Virus record (IMG/VR): IMGVR_UViG_3300005264_000016
Location: 1 to 40,735 of that record
Direction: 5' to 3' (one strand)
Length of the DNA: 40,735 nucleotides
Source of the DNA: a virus
Part shown: positions 17,903 to 26,004 of the stretch, one piece after another
Layout: each line of letters opens with the position of its first letter
Position numbering within the stretch: the first letter of the stretch is position 1
Made by a program: the position numbers and the translations under genes
The notes under the pieces: generated by a model
The model's database searches: none
Seen by the model: only the letters and a program-made list of their open reading frames with translations
Told to the model about the DNA's origin: nothing

Positions 17903-18223
17903 ATGATACCTACAATTATTGTTCGAAGTCATAGCGATAATGTGGCGTATTTGGTGCTTAAGAACAAAGGTATACCCCTGCAATTAAGGGGGTTATCCTC
18001 TGTTCTTCTATGTACAGATACTGGAAATAAAATTGATTCTTATTCCCACCCAGATGCATTTGGATGGACTGGGCTTCCTAGGGGTGTCCTAGAACTAAAA
18101 CTAGGTAACATTGACTTTGGGACAGGTATAGAAAATGCAAATCTATCTGTTTTTGATGGATTGCATCTAAACGGAATCTTTTTTGGGTCTATCAGGCTAA
18201 GAACTATCAAAGGATGTTCTTAG
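17903..18223 (+). CDS. Unknown small protein in the adhesin cluster
   Basis: The 106-residue product starts five bases after the upstream stop, with no clear purine-rich site, so it probably depends on coupled translation. The sequence alternates strands and turns (AYLVLKNKGIPLQLRG, RGVLELKLGNIDFG) and looks like a compact beta domain of the kind found in baseplate or fibre-attachment proteins. No family was recognised. It is cotranscribed with the flanking fibre genes. Confidence 0.5.
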   Translation: MIPTIIVRSHSDNVAYLVLKNKGIPLQLRGLSSVLLCTDTGNKIDSYSHPDAFGWTGLPRGVLELKLGNIDFGTGIENANLSVFDGLHLNGIFFGSIRLRTIKGCS

Positions 18224-18238
18224 CAAGCGGGAGTAAAA

Positions 18239-21052
18239 ATGGTTGATAACAACAAGAACAAAGCAGTTTGGGGCTCAACAGGAGCTACAGGTAGACCTGT
18301 AGCTCCTAAAAGAGCGACACCTATAGTACCTCAAGCAAAGACTAAGCGACAGGCTGTAAACAGGAGTTTGCCCAATGTCGCTCCTAAGGTTATTGCAAAA
18401 CATATACCAAGAAAGCCTGTTTCTAGAAAACAGGAATCCAATAAACCGGCAATAAGCAGAGCTTTGAGACTATCTGCCAGTAACGGTAATGCTACCAAAT
18501 TTCTTAGAGAACTCGGGTCTCGCGAGGGTGTTTCTTCCTCTGATTTAATCATGACAAGTCGAAGCACTATCGATGAAAGTTATAAAACAACAATAGGGGC
18601 TCTTGGTACGCAAATACTAAACTCTGATGCTAGCGCTATTTTTAGTACAGTGTTGGCAACAACATCTATTTCATCTAATGGTAACATAAGTTCTACTTCT
18701 GGAAGTTTGACTACCACCGCAGCAGCGTTAGGTAATGACGGTACTTTGACAGCCGTAGCTGGTAATTTTTCTGGGGCTTTGTCTAGTAGTTCTTTTTCGT
18801 CCACTGCGGTGTCTGCTGACAGTATTGTTGGGTTGTCTCTTGATATAAATGGTCAAGCTCAGGCCGATTCTTTGTTAGTTCTTGGACCTGCTGTTGTGAC
18901 TGGAGTTTTGACAGGAGATGAAGTTACCGCGAATTCATTAAGCTCAGCAACAGGTGCTTTCGGGACCGTTAGCTCTACTGGAGCGGCTAATCTGAACAGC
19001 GTTGTAGGCACAGTTTCGGTGGAGAGCCCTTCCATTACCGGAGGTGTCGTCCGCGGCCTTACCGAAGTGCGTGGGCTAAATATTATTTGTGATAATACGA
19101 TAACAACAGACAGGTTCGATGCAACAGGTTCTTCTTTTGCCGATGAACTTACTATTAACGACGTAACAATAAATAATAGTTTTTATGCGCTCTTATTAGA
19201 AGGTGAAAATGCTAACATTGCTGACACTGTTACTTGTGTTAACCTCAACGCAACAAACATTAGAGCCAACGGGTATACTGGGAGTGGTGATATTGGGGCC
19301 GGTTCTGTTGAATGTACTAACCTTACTACAAACAATATCGTTGGTTTAACACCATCGGCAAGTCTTACATTGGCAATGGTAAACGCCACAACTAGTCTTT
19401 CCGCGGCTAGCGCAACAATAATGGGGTCTTTGTTGTCAGGCGCGATTACATCTGAAGGCCACCTTCAGGCTGACACCACTCTTGATGTGGTTGGACAATT
19501 ATCGGCTGGCAGCATCGATAATGTTGCCAATATGACAAATATCGGGGTAATAAATGCAACTACGGTGAATGCAGATGCACTGCACTCCGGTATCAATATA
19601 ACATCCCCAGCCGCTACTATTGGGGCTATAGGATGTGCTGACATAACTGCGTCCGATGCAATAGTAGGATCTTCGGTTACAGCAGCAAATATTGTAGGGA
19701 CTACCAACGTAAATGGTGCGACTTTTACAGCAGCGGGCAACATTTCTACCACTAACGGTAATATAATAACTACTAACGGAGATATTATAACGTCAAGTGG
19801 TGCTCTTGTTGGGGGTTCTTTAAGTATTTCTGGTGACGCTGATATAGCTAATATGCTTGATGCCCATGGTAGTGCTCATTTTTACAGCGATTTAACTGTT
19901 GATGGTGATATCATCATCGATGATCTGAATGTCGACAATCTTGTAGCAACAGCTTCGATAACTGCTCAAGCAGGTGATATCACAGCATCTCAAGGCGATA
20001 TTAATGTTACTCTTGGAAGTGTTAATGTTCCAGATGGGACAATCACTTCTAAAGGTTCAAGTGTAGGTGTGGATGGAATATCAACTATAGCGGCTATTTC
20101 CGGAGCTTCTCTAGCTATTTCTACAGATGTTGATATTACTAATAATTTGGACGTTCATAATGATGTCCATATATATAATGATTTAACTGTTGATGGAACA
20201 TTTATTTTAGCAGACTCTGATTTAGTAGTTAACAGTCTTACTGCTGCGACACATATGACTGCTCAAACTGGAGACATATCGGCTATATTAGGGTCTGTTA
20301 ACGTAGCTTCAGGAGATATAAACGTCACCCTAGGTAATATAACTGCACCGAATGGCACCTTGTCTATCGACGCTATTGGAGCTGGATCTACTATTAGTGC
20401 TGTAGGTACTATAACATCATCTGGAGGAGATATTGTAGTACCTAGTGGTAGTGTCGTAAGTAATGCGTTTGTTGGTTATTCTCATACTAACAAATATGTG
20501 ACAATGAATGCTTCAGAGATATCTGTTGTATCTGACAATAAGATAGAGTTGTGGTCTGCGGCTGGGAATTCTTTGGATATTAGTCCAAACGGAAATATTT
20601 CTGAGCCTTTCAAGGGACATTCTTATGTCAGGCTATCTAATTTTACATCACCTAAAGATGTTCCAACTGCTGTCGATATGGGAGTAATTGAATACGATCC
20701 ATTAAATCAGGTTGATCTTGCAGCGAACACCATTACTGTGGCTGATAGTGGATTTTATAAGACTGAATTGTCTATTACAGGTATCACAACTACTACCCTT
20801 CCGGTTGGAACTTCGATAACTTATAATCTTCTTGTGAATGGAGTAGCTAGTTCATCGATAGCTATTTTTCCAATCCCTCCTGATCTGACTTATGTATTTG
20901 CTTTTGCAAATATCACAATGCCTATGTTTTCTGGATCGGAATATCTTGATGCTGGTGATGTTATAAGTGTAACTTTAATTGTCACTTCAGAATCAGGTCA
21001 GTCTTTCGATGTTAAGACTAGATCGTTTATTTCAGTAACTAAATTAAGCTAG
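18239..21052 (+). CDS. Repeat-rich tail fibre with C1q/TNF-like C-terminal head
   Basis: The 937-residue product has a basic N terminus (residues 1-90, many Lys/Arg/Pro), then about 650 residues rich in Ser, Thr, Ala, Gly and Ile with short repeats such as G-I-TS-G, GDINVTLG and DLTVDG. A block of about 97 residues is duplicated in the second half: LSISGDADIANMLDAH and LAISTDVDITNNLDVH, each followed by DLTVDG. The last 140 residues, from YVRLSNF, carry a VADSGFYKTELSITG segment and end in RSFISVTKLS, which matches a C1q/TNF-type jelly roll that would trimerise and bind a receptor. GGGAG precedes the start. It is the last gene of the late operon. Confidence 0.72.
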   Translation: MVDNNKNKAVWGSTGATGRPVAPKRATPIVPQAKTKRQAVNRSLPNVAPKVIAKHIPRKPVSRKQESNKPAISRALRLSASNGNATKFLRELGSREGVSSSDLIMTSRSTIDESYKTTIGALGTQILNSDASAIFSTVLATTSISSNGNISSTSGSLTTTAAALGNDGTLTAVAGNFSGALSSSSFSSTAVSADSIVGLSLDINGQAQADSLLVLGPAVVTGVLTGDEVTANSLSSATGAFGTVSSTGAANLNSVVGTVSVESPSITGGVVRGLTEVRGLNIICDNTITTDRFDATGSSFADELTINDVTINNSFYALLLEGENANIADTVTCVNLNATNIRANGYTGSGDIGAGSVECTNLTTNNIVGLTPSASLTLAMVNATTSLSAASATIMGSLLSGAITSEGHLQADTTLDVVGQLSAGSIDNVANMTNIGVINATTVNADALHSGINITSPAATIGAIGCADITASDAIVGSSVTAANIVGTTNVNGATFTAAGNISTTNGNIITTNGDIITSSGALVGGSLSISGDADIANMLDAHGSAHFYSDLTVDGDIIIDDLNVDNLVATASITAQAGDITASQGDINVTLGSVNVPDGTITSKGSSVGVDGISTIAAISGASLAISTDVDITNNLDVHNDVHIYNDLTVDGTFILADSDLVVNSLTAATHMTAQTGDISAILGSVNVASGDINVTLGNITAPNGTLSIDAIGAGSTISAVGTITSSGGDIVVPSGSVVSNAFVGYSHTNKYVTMNASEISVVSDNKIELWSAAGNSLDISPNGNISEPFKGHSYVRLSNFTSPKDVPTAVDMGVIEYDPLNQVDLAANTITVADSGFYKTELSITGITTTTLPVGTSITYNLLVNGVASSSIAIFPIPPDLTYVFAFANITMPMFSGSEYLDAGDVISVTLIVTSESGQSFDVKTRSFISVTKLS

Positions 21053-21106
21053 GAATGGCTATAGTTGTAAAGGGGTGTATTTTCATTTTTATGTAACAAG
21101 AATGCT

Positions 21107-21152
21107 TTATATTTATATATAGGGGCTTTAAAGCCCCTATATATAAATATAA
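21107..21152. terminator. 46-bp perfect palindrome, bidirectional terminator
   Basis: Two 23-base arms are perfectly complementary with no spacer; the centre is GGGGCTTTAAAGCCCC flanked by A/T-only arms. It lies between the rightward structural operon (ending 21052) and the leftward early operon (stop codon at 21153-21155, immediately adjacent). It would form a GC-core stem with a U-rich 3' arm on either strand, so it should stop transcription both ways. Confidence 0.8.
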
Positions 21153-21407
21153 TTATTGAACTATTATGTTTCTTTCTACATACATGGTCTTAAACATTAG
21201 GTGCTCAAGGCTGATATTCAGGGCATTGGCCATCTTTACCAGTGAACCAACGTTTAATATCGGATCGTCGGTCTTTTCAAGCCGTGACAACGTTGCTCTT
21301 GCAAGCCCTGCACGTTCGCAAAACTCTTTTTTGGACATACCCTTACCTTTAAGAAGTATATTGATGTTTTTAGTGATGTTTTCAGTGATGTTTTTATTAG
21401 TTTCCAT
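21153..21407 (-). CDS. XRE/Cro-CI family HTH transcriptional regulator
   Basis: The 84-residue product has a single helix-turn-helix domain spanning about residues 12-70: INILLKGKGMSKKEFCERAG, LARATLSRLEK with the recognition helix, and VGSLVKMANALNISLEHLM. This is the XRE/Cro fold that binds short palindromic operators. There is no C-terminal oligomerisation or cleavage domain, so it is more like Cro than a full CI repressor. It is the last gene of the leftward operon and overlaps the helicase loader gene by 11 bases. The 16-bp palindrome at 26877-26892 is a candidate target. Confidence 0.85.
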   Translation of the reverse strand: METNKNITENITKNINILLKGKGMSKKEFCERAGLARATLSRLEKTDDPILNVGSLVKMANALNISLEHLMFKTMYVERNIIVQ

Positions 21408-22158
21408 TCTTCAAACCTTTGATCCGTTCGATTGCCGAACCTATTCGCAAGCTACTGCCTGACAGTTCAACTGGGTTACATAGTTCCAAGATCCTATCTA
21501 CAATAGCATTGCACATATTAACGTTGGCACCTCCAAAACCAGAGGTGTTCTGTGATAGCTTTTCAGCTAACTGGGTTGGTTTATAGTTGCTAGTAATAAT
21601 GGTTCTTTTGCCTGTTGCGAGCCTGACTTCGATCATATCTATCAAAGCCTCAAGAGTGTGGTCATATGTATTATGATTGCCTAGGTCGTCAATCAGAACC
21701 GCGTAGTGGCCGACTGTTAGCTTCTCTATAGTCTCAGCTATCTGAAATCTATTGACCCTGCTGAGTTCTGATATACGTATATATTTTACTGTTATTTTTC
21801 CCTTATGTTTGAGGATGAGTCGGTTCAACCAATCCACTGACAACATTGTTTTGCCTGTTCCATTTGACCCCCATAGATAGGGATACTCCTCATGATGTTC
21901 CATTCCTCCACTGTCTAAAGAATTGAAAATATCATTTACCTTAGACTGATTAGATAATAAATCTAATGGTAATTTATCGAGAAGGTATGCGGGGATATCA
22001 GAGCTGCGGACAGACTGATTAATGTTTTGAACATCAAGGTCTTTTTGGGAGGCTAAGGCAGCTTCATTAGCACACTGGTCGCATATACGTAGCTTTAAAA
22101 TCCTACCTTTGAATTCCATTTCTTCTATACGACTGCCTTTGTGGGAACACTTTTCCAT
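21397..22158 (-). CDS. DnaC-like helicase loader ATPase
   Basis: The product is 253 residues from the second Met codon, which has GGAG at ideal spacing; an ATG two codons earlier abuts that site. An N-terminal C-x-H plus C-x-x-C set (Cys4, His6, Cys26, Cys29) may bind zinc. The AAA+ core has Walker A GSNGTGKT (97-104), Walker B VLIDD (154-158), sensor TSN (189-191) and an IVDRI arginine near 222. DnaC/IstB-type loaders place the replicative helicase on DNA. No phage helicase was seen, so it probably recruits host DnaB together with the upstream initiator-like protein. Confidence 0.85.
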   Translation of the reverse strand: MEKCSHKGSRIEEMEFKGRILKLRICDQCANEAALASQKDLDVQNINQSVRSSDIPAYLLDKLPLDLLSNQSKVNDIFNSLDSGGMEHHEEYPYLWGSNGTGKTMLSVDWLNRLILKHKGKITVKYIRISELSRVNRFQIAETIEKLTVGHYAVLIDDLGNHNTYDHTLEALIDMIEVRLATGKRTIITSNYKPTQLAEKLSQNTSGFGGANVNMCNAIVDRILELCNPVELSGSSLRIGSAIERIKGLKNGN

Positions 22159-22167
22159 AATCATCTC

Positions 22168-22947
22168 CTACATAAGTGAGTTCAAAACATCTATTTGAAT
22201 ATTACGAGGTGTTTTTTCGGTTGCATGGGCTTCCCAAGGTCTTCTCTTGAGCATATTACCGAGTCCTAACAAAAATGCTCCGTTTTTTCTGGTCCATACT
22301 GGGTCCAATTTCAGGTTTTCGATATATTCCATCACCAATTTAGTTTGAGAACTTACAGCCTCTTTTACTGATATGTTATCAGGTCTATTATTGAGTGCCT
22401 CATTAATAATCTTGTTAAATTCAGCTCTTGCTACGACAGGCTGAAGGTCTTTTTTGTCACAATGGTATATTTCTTTGACTTTATTGAATGCATGCGTCAT
22501 TTCTGTGTTTGTTAACGGACTATCCATGAGCTTAATGGAGCATAGTCTTACTAAATTATTATAATAACAATGCCAAAGAAGGGTGTATTTGTTTTCTTTA
22601 CTAGCGATAACACCCTTCTCTCTATGGTATCTTTCCATTGCGATAAACATATTCGTGGTTAGACTCCTTAAGTGATATCTGACAGTGGCTAATGGGATAT
22701 TGAGTTTATCTGATATAGCCATATGCTTGACAGGCACCTTGATCTCATTATGAAGCTTGCTAAAAAGATAGTCCATTATAGTTCTAGCCGTTGGAGAAAA
22801 AGATATTCCCTTAAGAAAAGATAGGTACTTACCTGAGTAAAAAATATCTCCCGACTTGAACTCACCACCAACGGATGGGAACACTGACGTTTTTATTTGC
22901 ACTTGGCTTTGGTTTTTTAAAATTAGAAACATTCCTTCGCGTGCCAT
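22168..22947 (-). CDS. Replication initiator/replisome organiser-like wHTH protein
   Basis: The 259-residue product has a winged-helix-like segment around residues 50-115: SPTARTIMDYLFSKLHNE, then KHMAISDKLNIPLATVRYHL and SLTTNMFIAMERY. The rest is helical. The position immediately upstream of a DnaC-like loader matches the lambda O / replisome organiser order, in which the first protein binds the origin and the second brings the helicase. AAGGAAT precedes the start. No iteron array could be seen inside the gene. Function is inferred from context and the DNA-binding fold. Confidence 0.6.
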   Translation of the reverse strand: MAREGMFLILKNQSQVQIKTSVFPSVGGEFKSGDIFYSGKYLSFLKGISFSPTARTIMDYLFSKLHNEIKVPVKHMAISDKLNIPLATVRYHLRSLTTNMFIAMERYHREKGVIASKENKYTLLWHCYYNNLVRLCSIKLMDSPLTNTEMTHAFNKVKEIYHCDKKDLQPVVARAEFNKIINEALNNRPDNISVKEAVSSQTKLVMEYIENLKLDPVWTRKNGAFLLGLGNMLKRRPWEAHATEKTPRNIQIDVLNSLM

Positions 22948-22964
22948 TTTGATTCCTTTCTTAT

Positions 22965-23366
22965 TTAGAATGGTACATCTGCATTATTTGGTTCTGCATT
23001 ATTTGGTTCTGCATTATTTGGTTCTGCATTATTTGGTTCTGCAGTTTTAGTGTTGTCGTCTTTATGTGATATTACTTCTAGGCTTTGTGCACGTATCATA
23101 ATGGTTGTTTTGCCGTTATATTCATTAAAGACAGGTTGCCCAATTACCAAAACTAAATCACCTTTGTACAGGAAAGGATCTACGTTTGTAGCTACCTTTC
23201 CGAATACAGTTATCTTGTACCAATCAGTTACTGATATACCTTTTTCTTTTCTCGAATTAGCTATACTTAATTCTAATACAGCCAAACTATTATCGCCTAC
23301 ATATTTTAGCTCATTCTTGTACCCAACATATCCCATCAAGGTTATCTGCGCTATTGATCTGGCCAT
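22965..23366 (-). CDS. ssb: Single-stranded DNA-binding protein
   Basis: The 133-residue product has an OB-fold N-terminal domain (MARSIAQITLMGYVGYKNEL, LAVLELSIANSR, DWYKITVFGKVA, YKGDLVLVIGQPVFNEYNG) and an intrinsically disordered tail. It ends in ADVPF, close to the DDIPF tip that recruits partner proteins. The tail is four copies of AEPNN encoded by exact 15-bp repeats. It protects single strands during replication and the exonuclease/RecT reaction encoded just upstream in the operon. AGGAG lies before the start. Confidence 0.92.
   Translation of the reverse strand: MARSIAQITLMGYVGYKNELKYVGDNSLAVLELSIANSRKEKGISVTDWYKITVFGKVATNVDPFLYKGDLVLVIGQPVFNEYNGKTTIMIRAQSLEVISHKDDNTKTAEPNNAEPNNAEPNNAEPNNADVPF
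22979..23038. repeat. Four exact 15-bp tandem repeats in the SSB tail
   Basis: The unit CTGCATTATTTGGTT (plus strand) occurs four times without a mismatch, followed by a five-base partial copy. It encodes the AEPNN linker repeats of SSB on the minus strand. Perfect identity suggests recent slipped-strand expansion. Confidence 0.95.
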
Positions 23367-23376
23367 GTTTAATCTC

Positions 23377-24450
23377 CTATTTCATGTTTTCTTTAGTGAA
23401 TGTATCAAAATCAAAATCTTCTATCTTCTTGCCATCAAGTTGCTTGGTGAACGTCTCGTATAGCGCACTTAACGTCTCCCTGTCCGATATTAGAGGGTAT
23501 GAATTCTTAGTAAGGCAAGCCGTGTTTGCTACCGAGTATGCGTCTGTCGATAGAATACCTTTCATGAATAGTTTTTTTAATTGGGATTCTGATTGCGCAT
23601 CTTCGTCTTCGAGTTGATCTATTTTTGATTCTTGCGCTTTTAACCCTTCCTTTTTTGATACAGCTTTGTTGTAAGATAATGGCGCTTTATAAGGCTCGTA
23701 AGGTTTTGTTTTCCGTGCGACTGACTCTACCTTGCTAGGCTCTTTGTAGTCTAATCTTGGTTTGTCCTTAGCAACACTAAGGGTGTCATCTGATACCTCT
23801 GTGAGCTCTTCTGAACCTATCATTTCCTCTCTTGTATACAATCCACCCAACGCATCGCTGAAAAGTTTCCTAGCAGCAAACGACCATGCTCTTGCCTCCA
23901 ACATGCGATATGGATACTTATACCAAAAAGATGCAAAGTTATAATTTCCCTTCTGTGGTTTGGCGTATTTGTAAAAATCTGGATTGTCTGTCGACGACAC
24001 TCGATCGTCCCACAGCCCAGCTCTTTTTGCATCTCCAATTGAGAAGGTTCTGGTTATTCTTCCTTTAATCCCTCTCCTTTCCATTACGCAGAAGGCTGCA
24101 AAGTCGTTATTTGGAAAGGTCCCGGTAAATCCGTCGTCAAAAAAAATCAATTCTCCAGTCCCTAAAACTTTGGCATTGGCTCCTTCTCCCCATATAGTCA
24201 GCTTGTCTCCTACCATCAGAAGATAATTTAATGCAAAGCTAGGGGAAAGGCCTCGATCTTGCGCGTCAATGAAAAAGGCGAACAACTCCTTAGCGTTTTG
24301 ATAAAGCCGTTCCTTAACCCACCTTCCATCTTTCTTGACTTTGTGAGTAGGTATTCCGTGGCCTGTTTCATGTCTTAACTCGGCCTCTATTGCCAACCAT
24401 TTTACCTTGGGATCGATCCAGTCTAGTTGTTGTATTATTTCCAGTTCCAT
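23377..24450 (-). CDS. RecT-family single-strand annealing protein
   Basis: The 357-residue product has the RecT pattern in residues 50-220: LFAFFIDAQDRGLSPSFALN, MVGDKLTIWGEG, TRTFSIGDAKRAGLWDD and YPYRMLEARAWSFAARKLF with DALGGLYTREE. Such proteins anneal complementary strands for recombination-dependent replication and repair. About 130 residues of charged, probably disordered linker plus a C-terminal helical part make it longer than typical RecT (about 270). It overlaps the exonuclease gene by 16 bases, and the pair is the usual phage exonuclease/annealase module. SSB lies just downstream. Confidence 0.85.
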   Translation of the reverse strand: MELEIIQQLDWIDPKVKWLAIEAELRHETGHGIPTHKVKKDGRWVKERLYQNAKELFAFFIDAQDRGLSPSFALNYLLMVGDKLTIWGEGANAKVLGTGELIFFDDGFTGTFPNNDFAAFCVMERRGIKGRITRTFSIGDAKRAGLWDDRVSSTDNPDFYKYAKPQKGNYNFASFWYKYPYRMLEARAWSFAARKLFSDALGGLYTREEMIGSEELTEVSDDTLSVAKDKPRLDYKEPSKVESVARKTKPYEPYKAPLSYNKAVSKKEGLKAQESKIDQLEDEDAQSESQLKKLFMKGILSTDAYSVANTACLTKNSYPLISDRETLSALYETFTKQLDGKKIEDFDFDTFTKENMK

Positions 24451-24998
24451 ATTTTAAAAAACTCTGATGTTCTCAGAGCCTCCATAAAGGTTTCTAAGTC
24501 TTTTTCATACGAGTCGTTGTAAGAGTTATACAAAGGCTTTTTACCGTCTCTGACGCGCAAAGAACCATGTTCGTTAACCGTTCCAAGGACATTGTCTGAT
24601 TCATCAATCATCATCTTGTAAACGGCGAGTTGCAATCGCCACCACGGTTGCTTCGCCTTTGATGTTTTGTAGTCTACTAAGGTCAGATTAGTTCGGTCGT
24701 TTTTGTCGGCTAATATCAAGTCAGGATGCCCTATCAAGCCAAACTTTTCTGATTTCAATTCAGGTTCTTTTTTTAGAACAATTTTATCTTTTAATATTAC
24801 CTGTTTCCACTCTAAATAACTGTTGTAGTAACCTAATAATCCGTCTGGTATATACGCACCTGAGTCGAGAGGATCTTCTATGTCTAGCTCACACATCAAA
24901 TGTACCTTTGACCCTCGTTGCGTGTGTTCAGGCTTAAACCATCGTTTGTCTAAAAAAAAACCTATTATAGTGGTAACGCTTTGATATTTACTGACCAT
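24435..24998 (-). CDS. PD-(D/E)XK exonuclease (RecE/Cas4-like)
   Basis: The 187-residue product has the full active-site order of PD-(D/E)XK nucleases. There is a GSKVH motif near residue 30, then GLIGHPDLIL with Asp93, TLVDYKTSK with Asp109 and Lys111, and a RLQLAVYKMM helix with Gln123. It would resect DNA ends to produce strands for the RecT-like partner encoded by the overlapping downstream gene. It is somewhat short but includes all motifs, so it is probably intact. Confidence 0.85.
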   Translation of the reverse strand: MVSKYQSVTTIIGFFLDKRWFKPEHTQRGSKVHLMCELDIEDPLDSGAYIPDGLLGYYNSYLEWKQVILKDKIVLKKEPELKSEKFGLIGHPDLILADKNDRTNLTLVDYKTSKAKQPWWRLQLAVYKMMIDESDNVLGTVNEHGSLRVRDGKKPLYNSYNDSYEKDLETFMEALRTSEFFKIWNWK

Positions 24999-25025
24999 CC
25001 CAGCACCTATTATTTAACCTTAGCG

Positions 25026-25388
25026 TTATTTTTTAGTTATTTTGTGATTGTTTATGAATTTGTTTATTAAGCTGGTGTTTGAGCTGATTGTTCCTGATGT
25101 TGTAAATCTTTGTAATGTCTCCCCCATGCTCCCTTGGCTAACAGTGTCAATTACTCCCTCTACGGGCGTATACGGTGGGCTAATGAAGCAAATGTCTCTA
25201 GTAGGGTCGATACTTTCTGGTGGCACCACTGATGTAGCTCCATTAGTTAGTTTTCTTACTAGTGCACACGTTCCGATCTTGCCAGCGTGGCTGCATGAGT
25301 TTCTGTATAAAGGGTCTTTGCATCTCAAGCTAGTGTTCTTGTATCGTTCAGTTCCGTCCCACATTCTTGTCTTTACTAATTTAGTCAT
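25026..25388 (-). CDS. Unknown early protein, cysteine-containing
   Basis: The 120-residue product is preceded by AAGGA at good spacing. The N-terminal half has Cys residues in CKDPLYRNSCSH and GTCALVR, and the rest is Ser/Thr-rich and polar without clear structure. A rightward open frame covers the same DNA, but the leftward reading is preferred because it has a ribosome binding site and lies in line with the early operon. No family was recognised. Confidence 0.55.
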   Translation of the reverse strand: MTKLVKTRMWDGTERYKNTSLRCKDPLYRNSCSHAGKIGTCALVRKLTNGATSVVPPESIDPTRDICFISPPYTPVEGVIDTVSQGSMGETLQRFTTSGTISSNTSLINKFINNHKITKK

Positions 25389-25491
25389 TTTTTTATCCTT
25401 AAAATGATAGTTGATTTAGGTATTAAAGTGGTATATGTGCTATAGGTACTCTCGGTATTGTGTTTGGTTTTAGTACTATTCCTTTGTGGTT

Positions 25492-25513
25492 GGGCGTCCG
25501 TAAAAAGACGCCC
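25492..25513. terminator. Small GC-rich hairpin in an early-operon gap
   Basis: GGGCGTC and GACGCCC form a perfect 7-bp stem with an 8-base loop, in the 136-bp gap between the genes ending at 25525 and starting at 25388 on the minus strand. The U-rich run follows it only in the rightward direction, so in the direction of the operon it is more likely an attenuator or RNA-processing hairpin than a strong terminator. Confidence 0.4.
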
Positions 25514-25524
25514 TTATCTTTTAG

Positions 25525-25956
25525 TTAGCATTCTCCTAAATCTGATTTGCCCAGCCTAGGATACCTAAGGTATTTGTCGGATCGCTGACAGGATTCATTG
25601 TATATTGCTAATAGGCTTGACCCCATCATATAGGGAAATGCCCGAGAAAGAGCATTCTCTCGGTCATTGACTACCATCAAATAGAAGCCTAACCATACAA
25701 ACATTGTATTTTGGTTGTCGTCGGATTTAAAAATAGCGTATTTTTCGCATTTTTCTGACGCCTTGACACATAACATTTTGACTAGTTCGTCTATAGCTAT
25801 GTCAAAAGTGTCGCTATAAATGGCTAATGTTTTAACTTTTGCCTTAACCCAATCTTTTAATTTGTTACACTCTTCTTTATCTTTCTCCCAAGCTGTTTTA
25901 TTTATAAAGTTAGATATTATTTCCAAAGCATTTCTTTGTTCAGTTAAGTTGTCCAT
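25525..25956 (-). CDS. Unknown early helical protein
   Basis: The 143-residue product follows an AAGGAG site. It looks wholly alpha-helical, with charged helices at residues 8-60 (EIISNFINKTAWEKDKEECN, LKDWVKAKVKTLAIY) and a more hydrophobic stretch MFVWLGFYLMVVND near residue 85-98, too short and polar at the ends for a confident membrane span. Six cysteines are scattered. It lies in the early operon between two other unknown genes. No family was recognised. Confidence 0.55.
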   Translation of the reverse strand: MDNLTEQRNALEIISNFINKTAWEKDKEECNKLKDWVKAKVKTLAIYSDTFDIAIDELVKMLCVKASEKCEKYAIFKSDDNQNTMFVWLGFYLMVVNDRENALSRAFPYMMGSSLLAIYNESCQRSDKYLRYPRLGKSDLGEC

Positions 25957-26004
25957 TACTAACTCCTTTTTTTAGTTATTAAAACCTCTGGTTTATCAAT
26001 AGGG

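Noticed and set aside
22979-23038. CRISPR array
   Set aside because: The 15-bp units are contiguous with no spacers and lie in frame inside the SSB gene.
25048-25407. 119-codon plus-strand frame opposite the early gene at 25026-25388
   Set aside because: The minus-strand frame has an AAGGA site and lies in line with the early operon, while the plus-strand frame would stand alone among leftward genes.
25389-25491. 17-codon minus-strand peptide frame after an AAAGGA site
   Set aside because: It would need an ATA start codon and has no other support.
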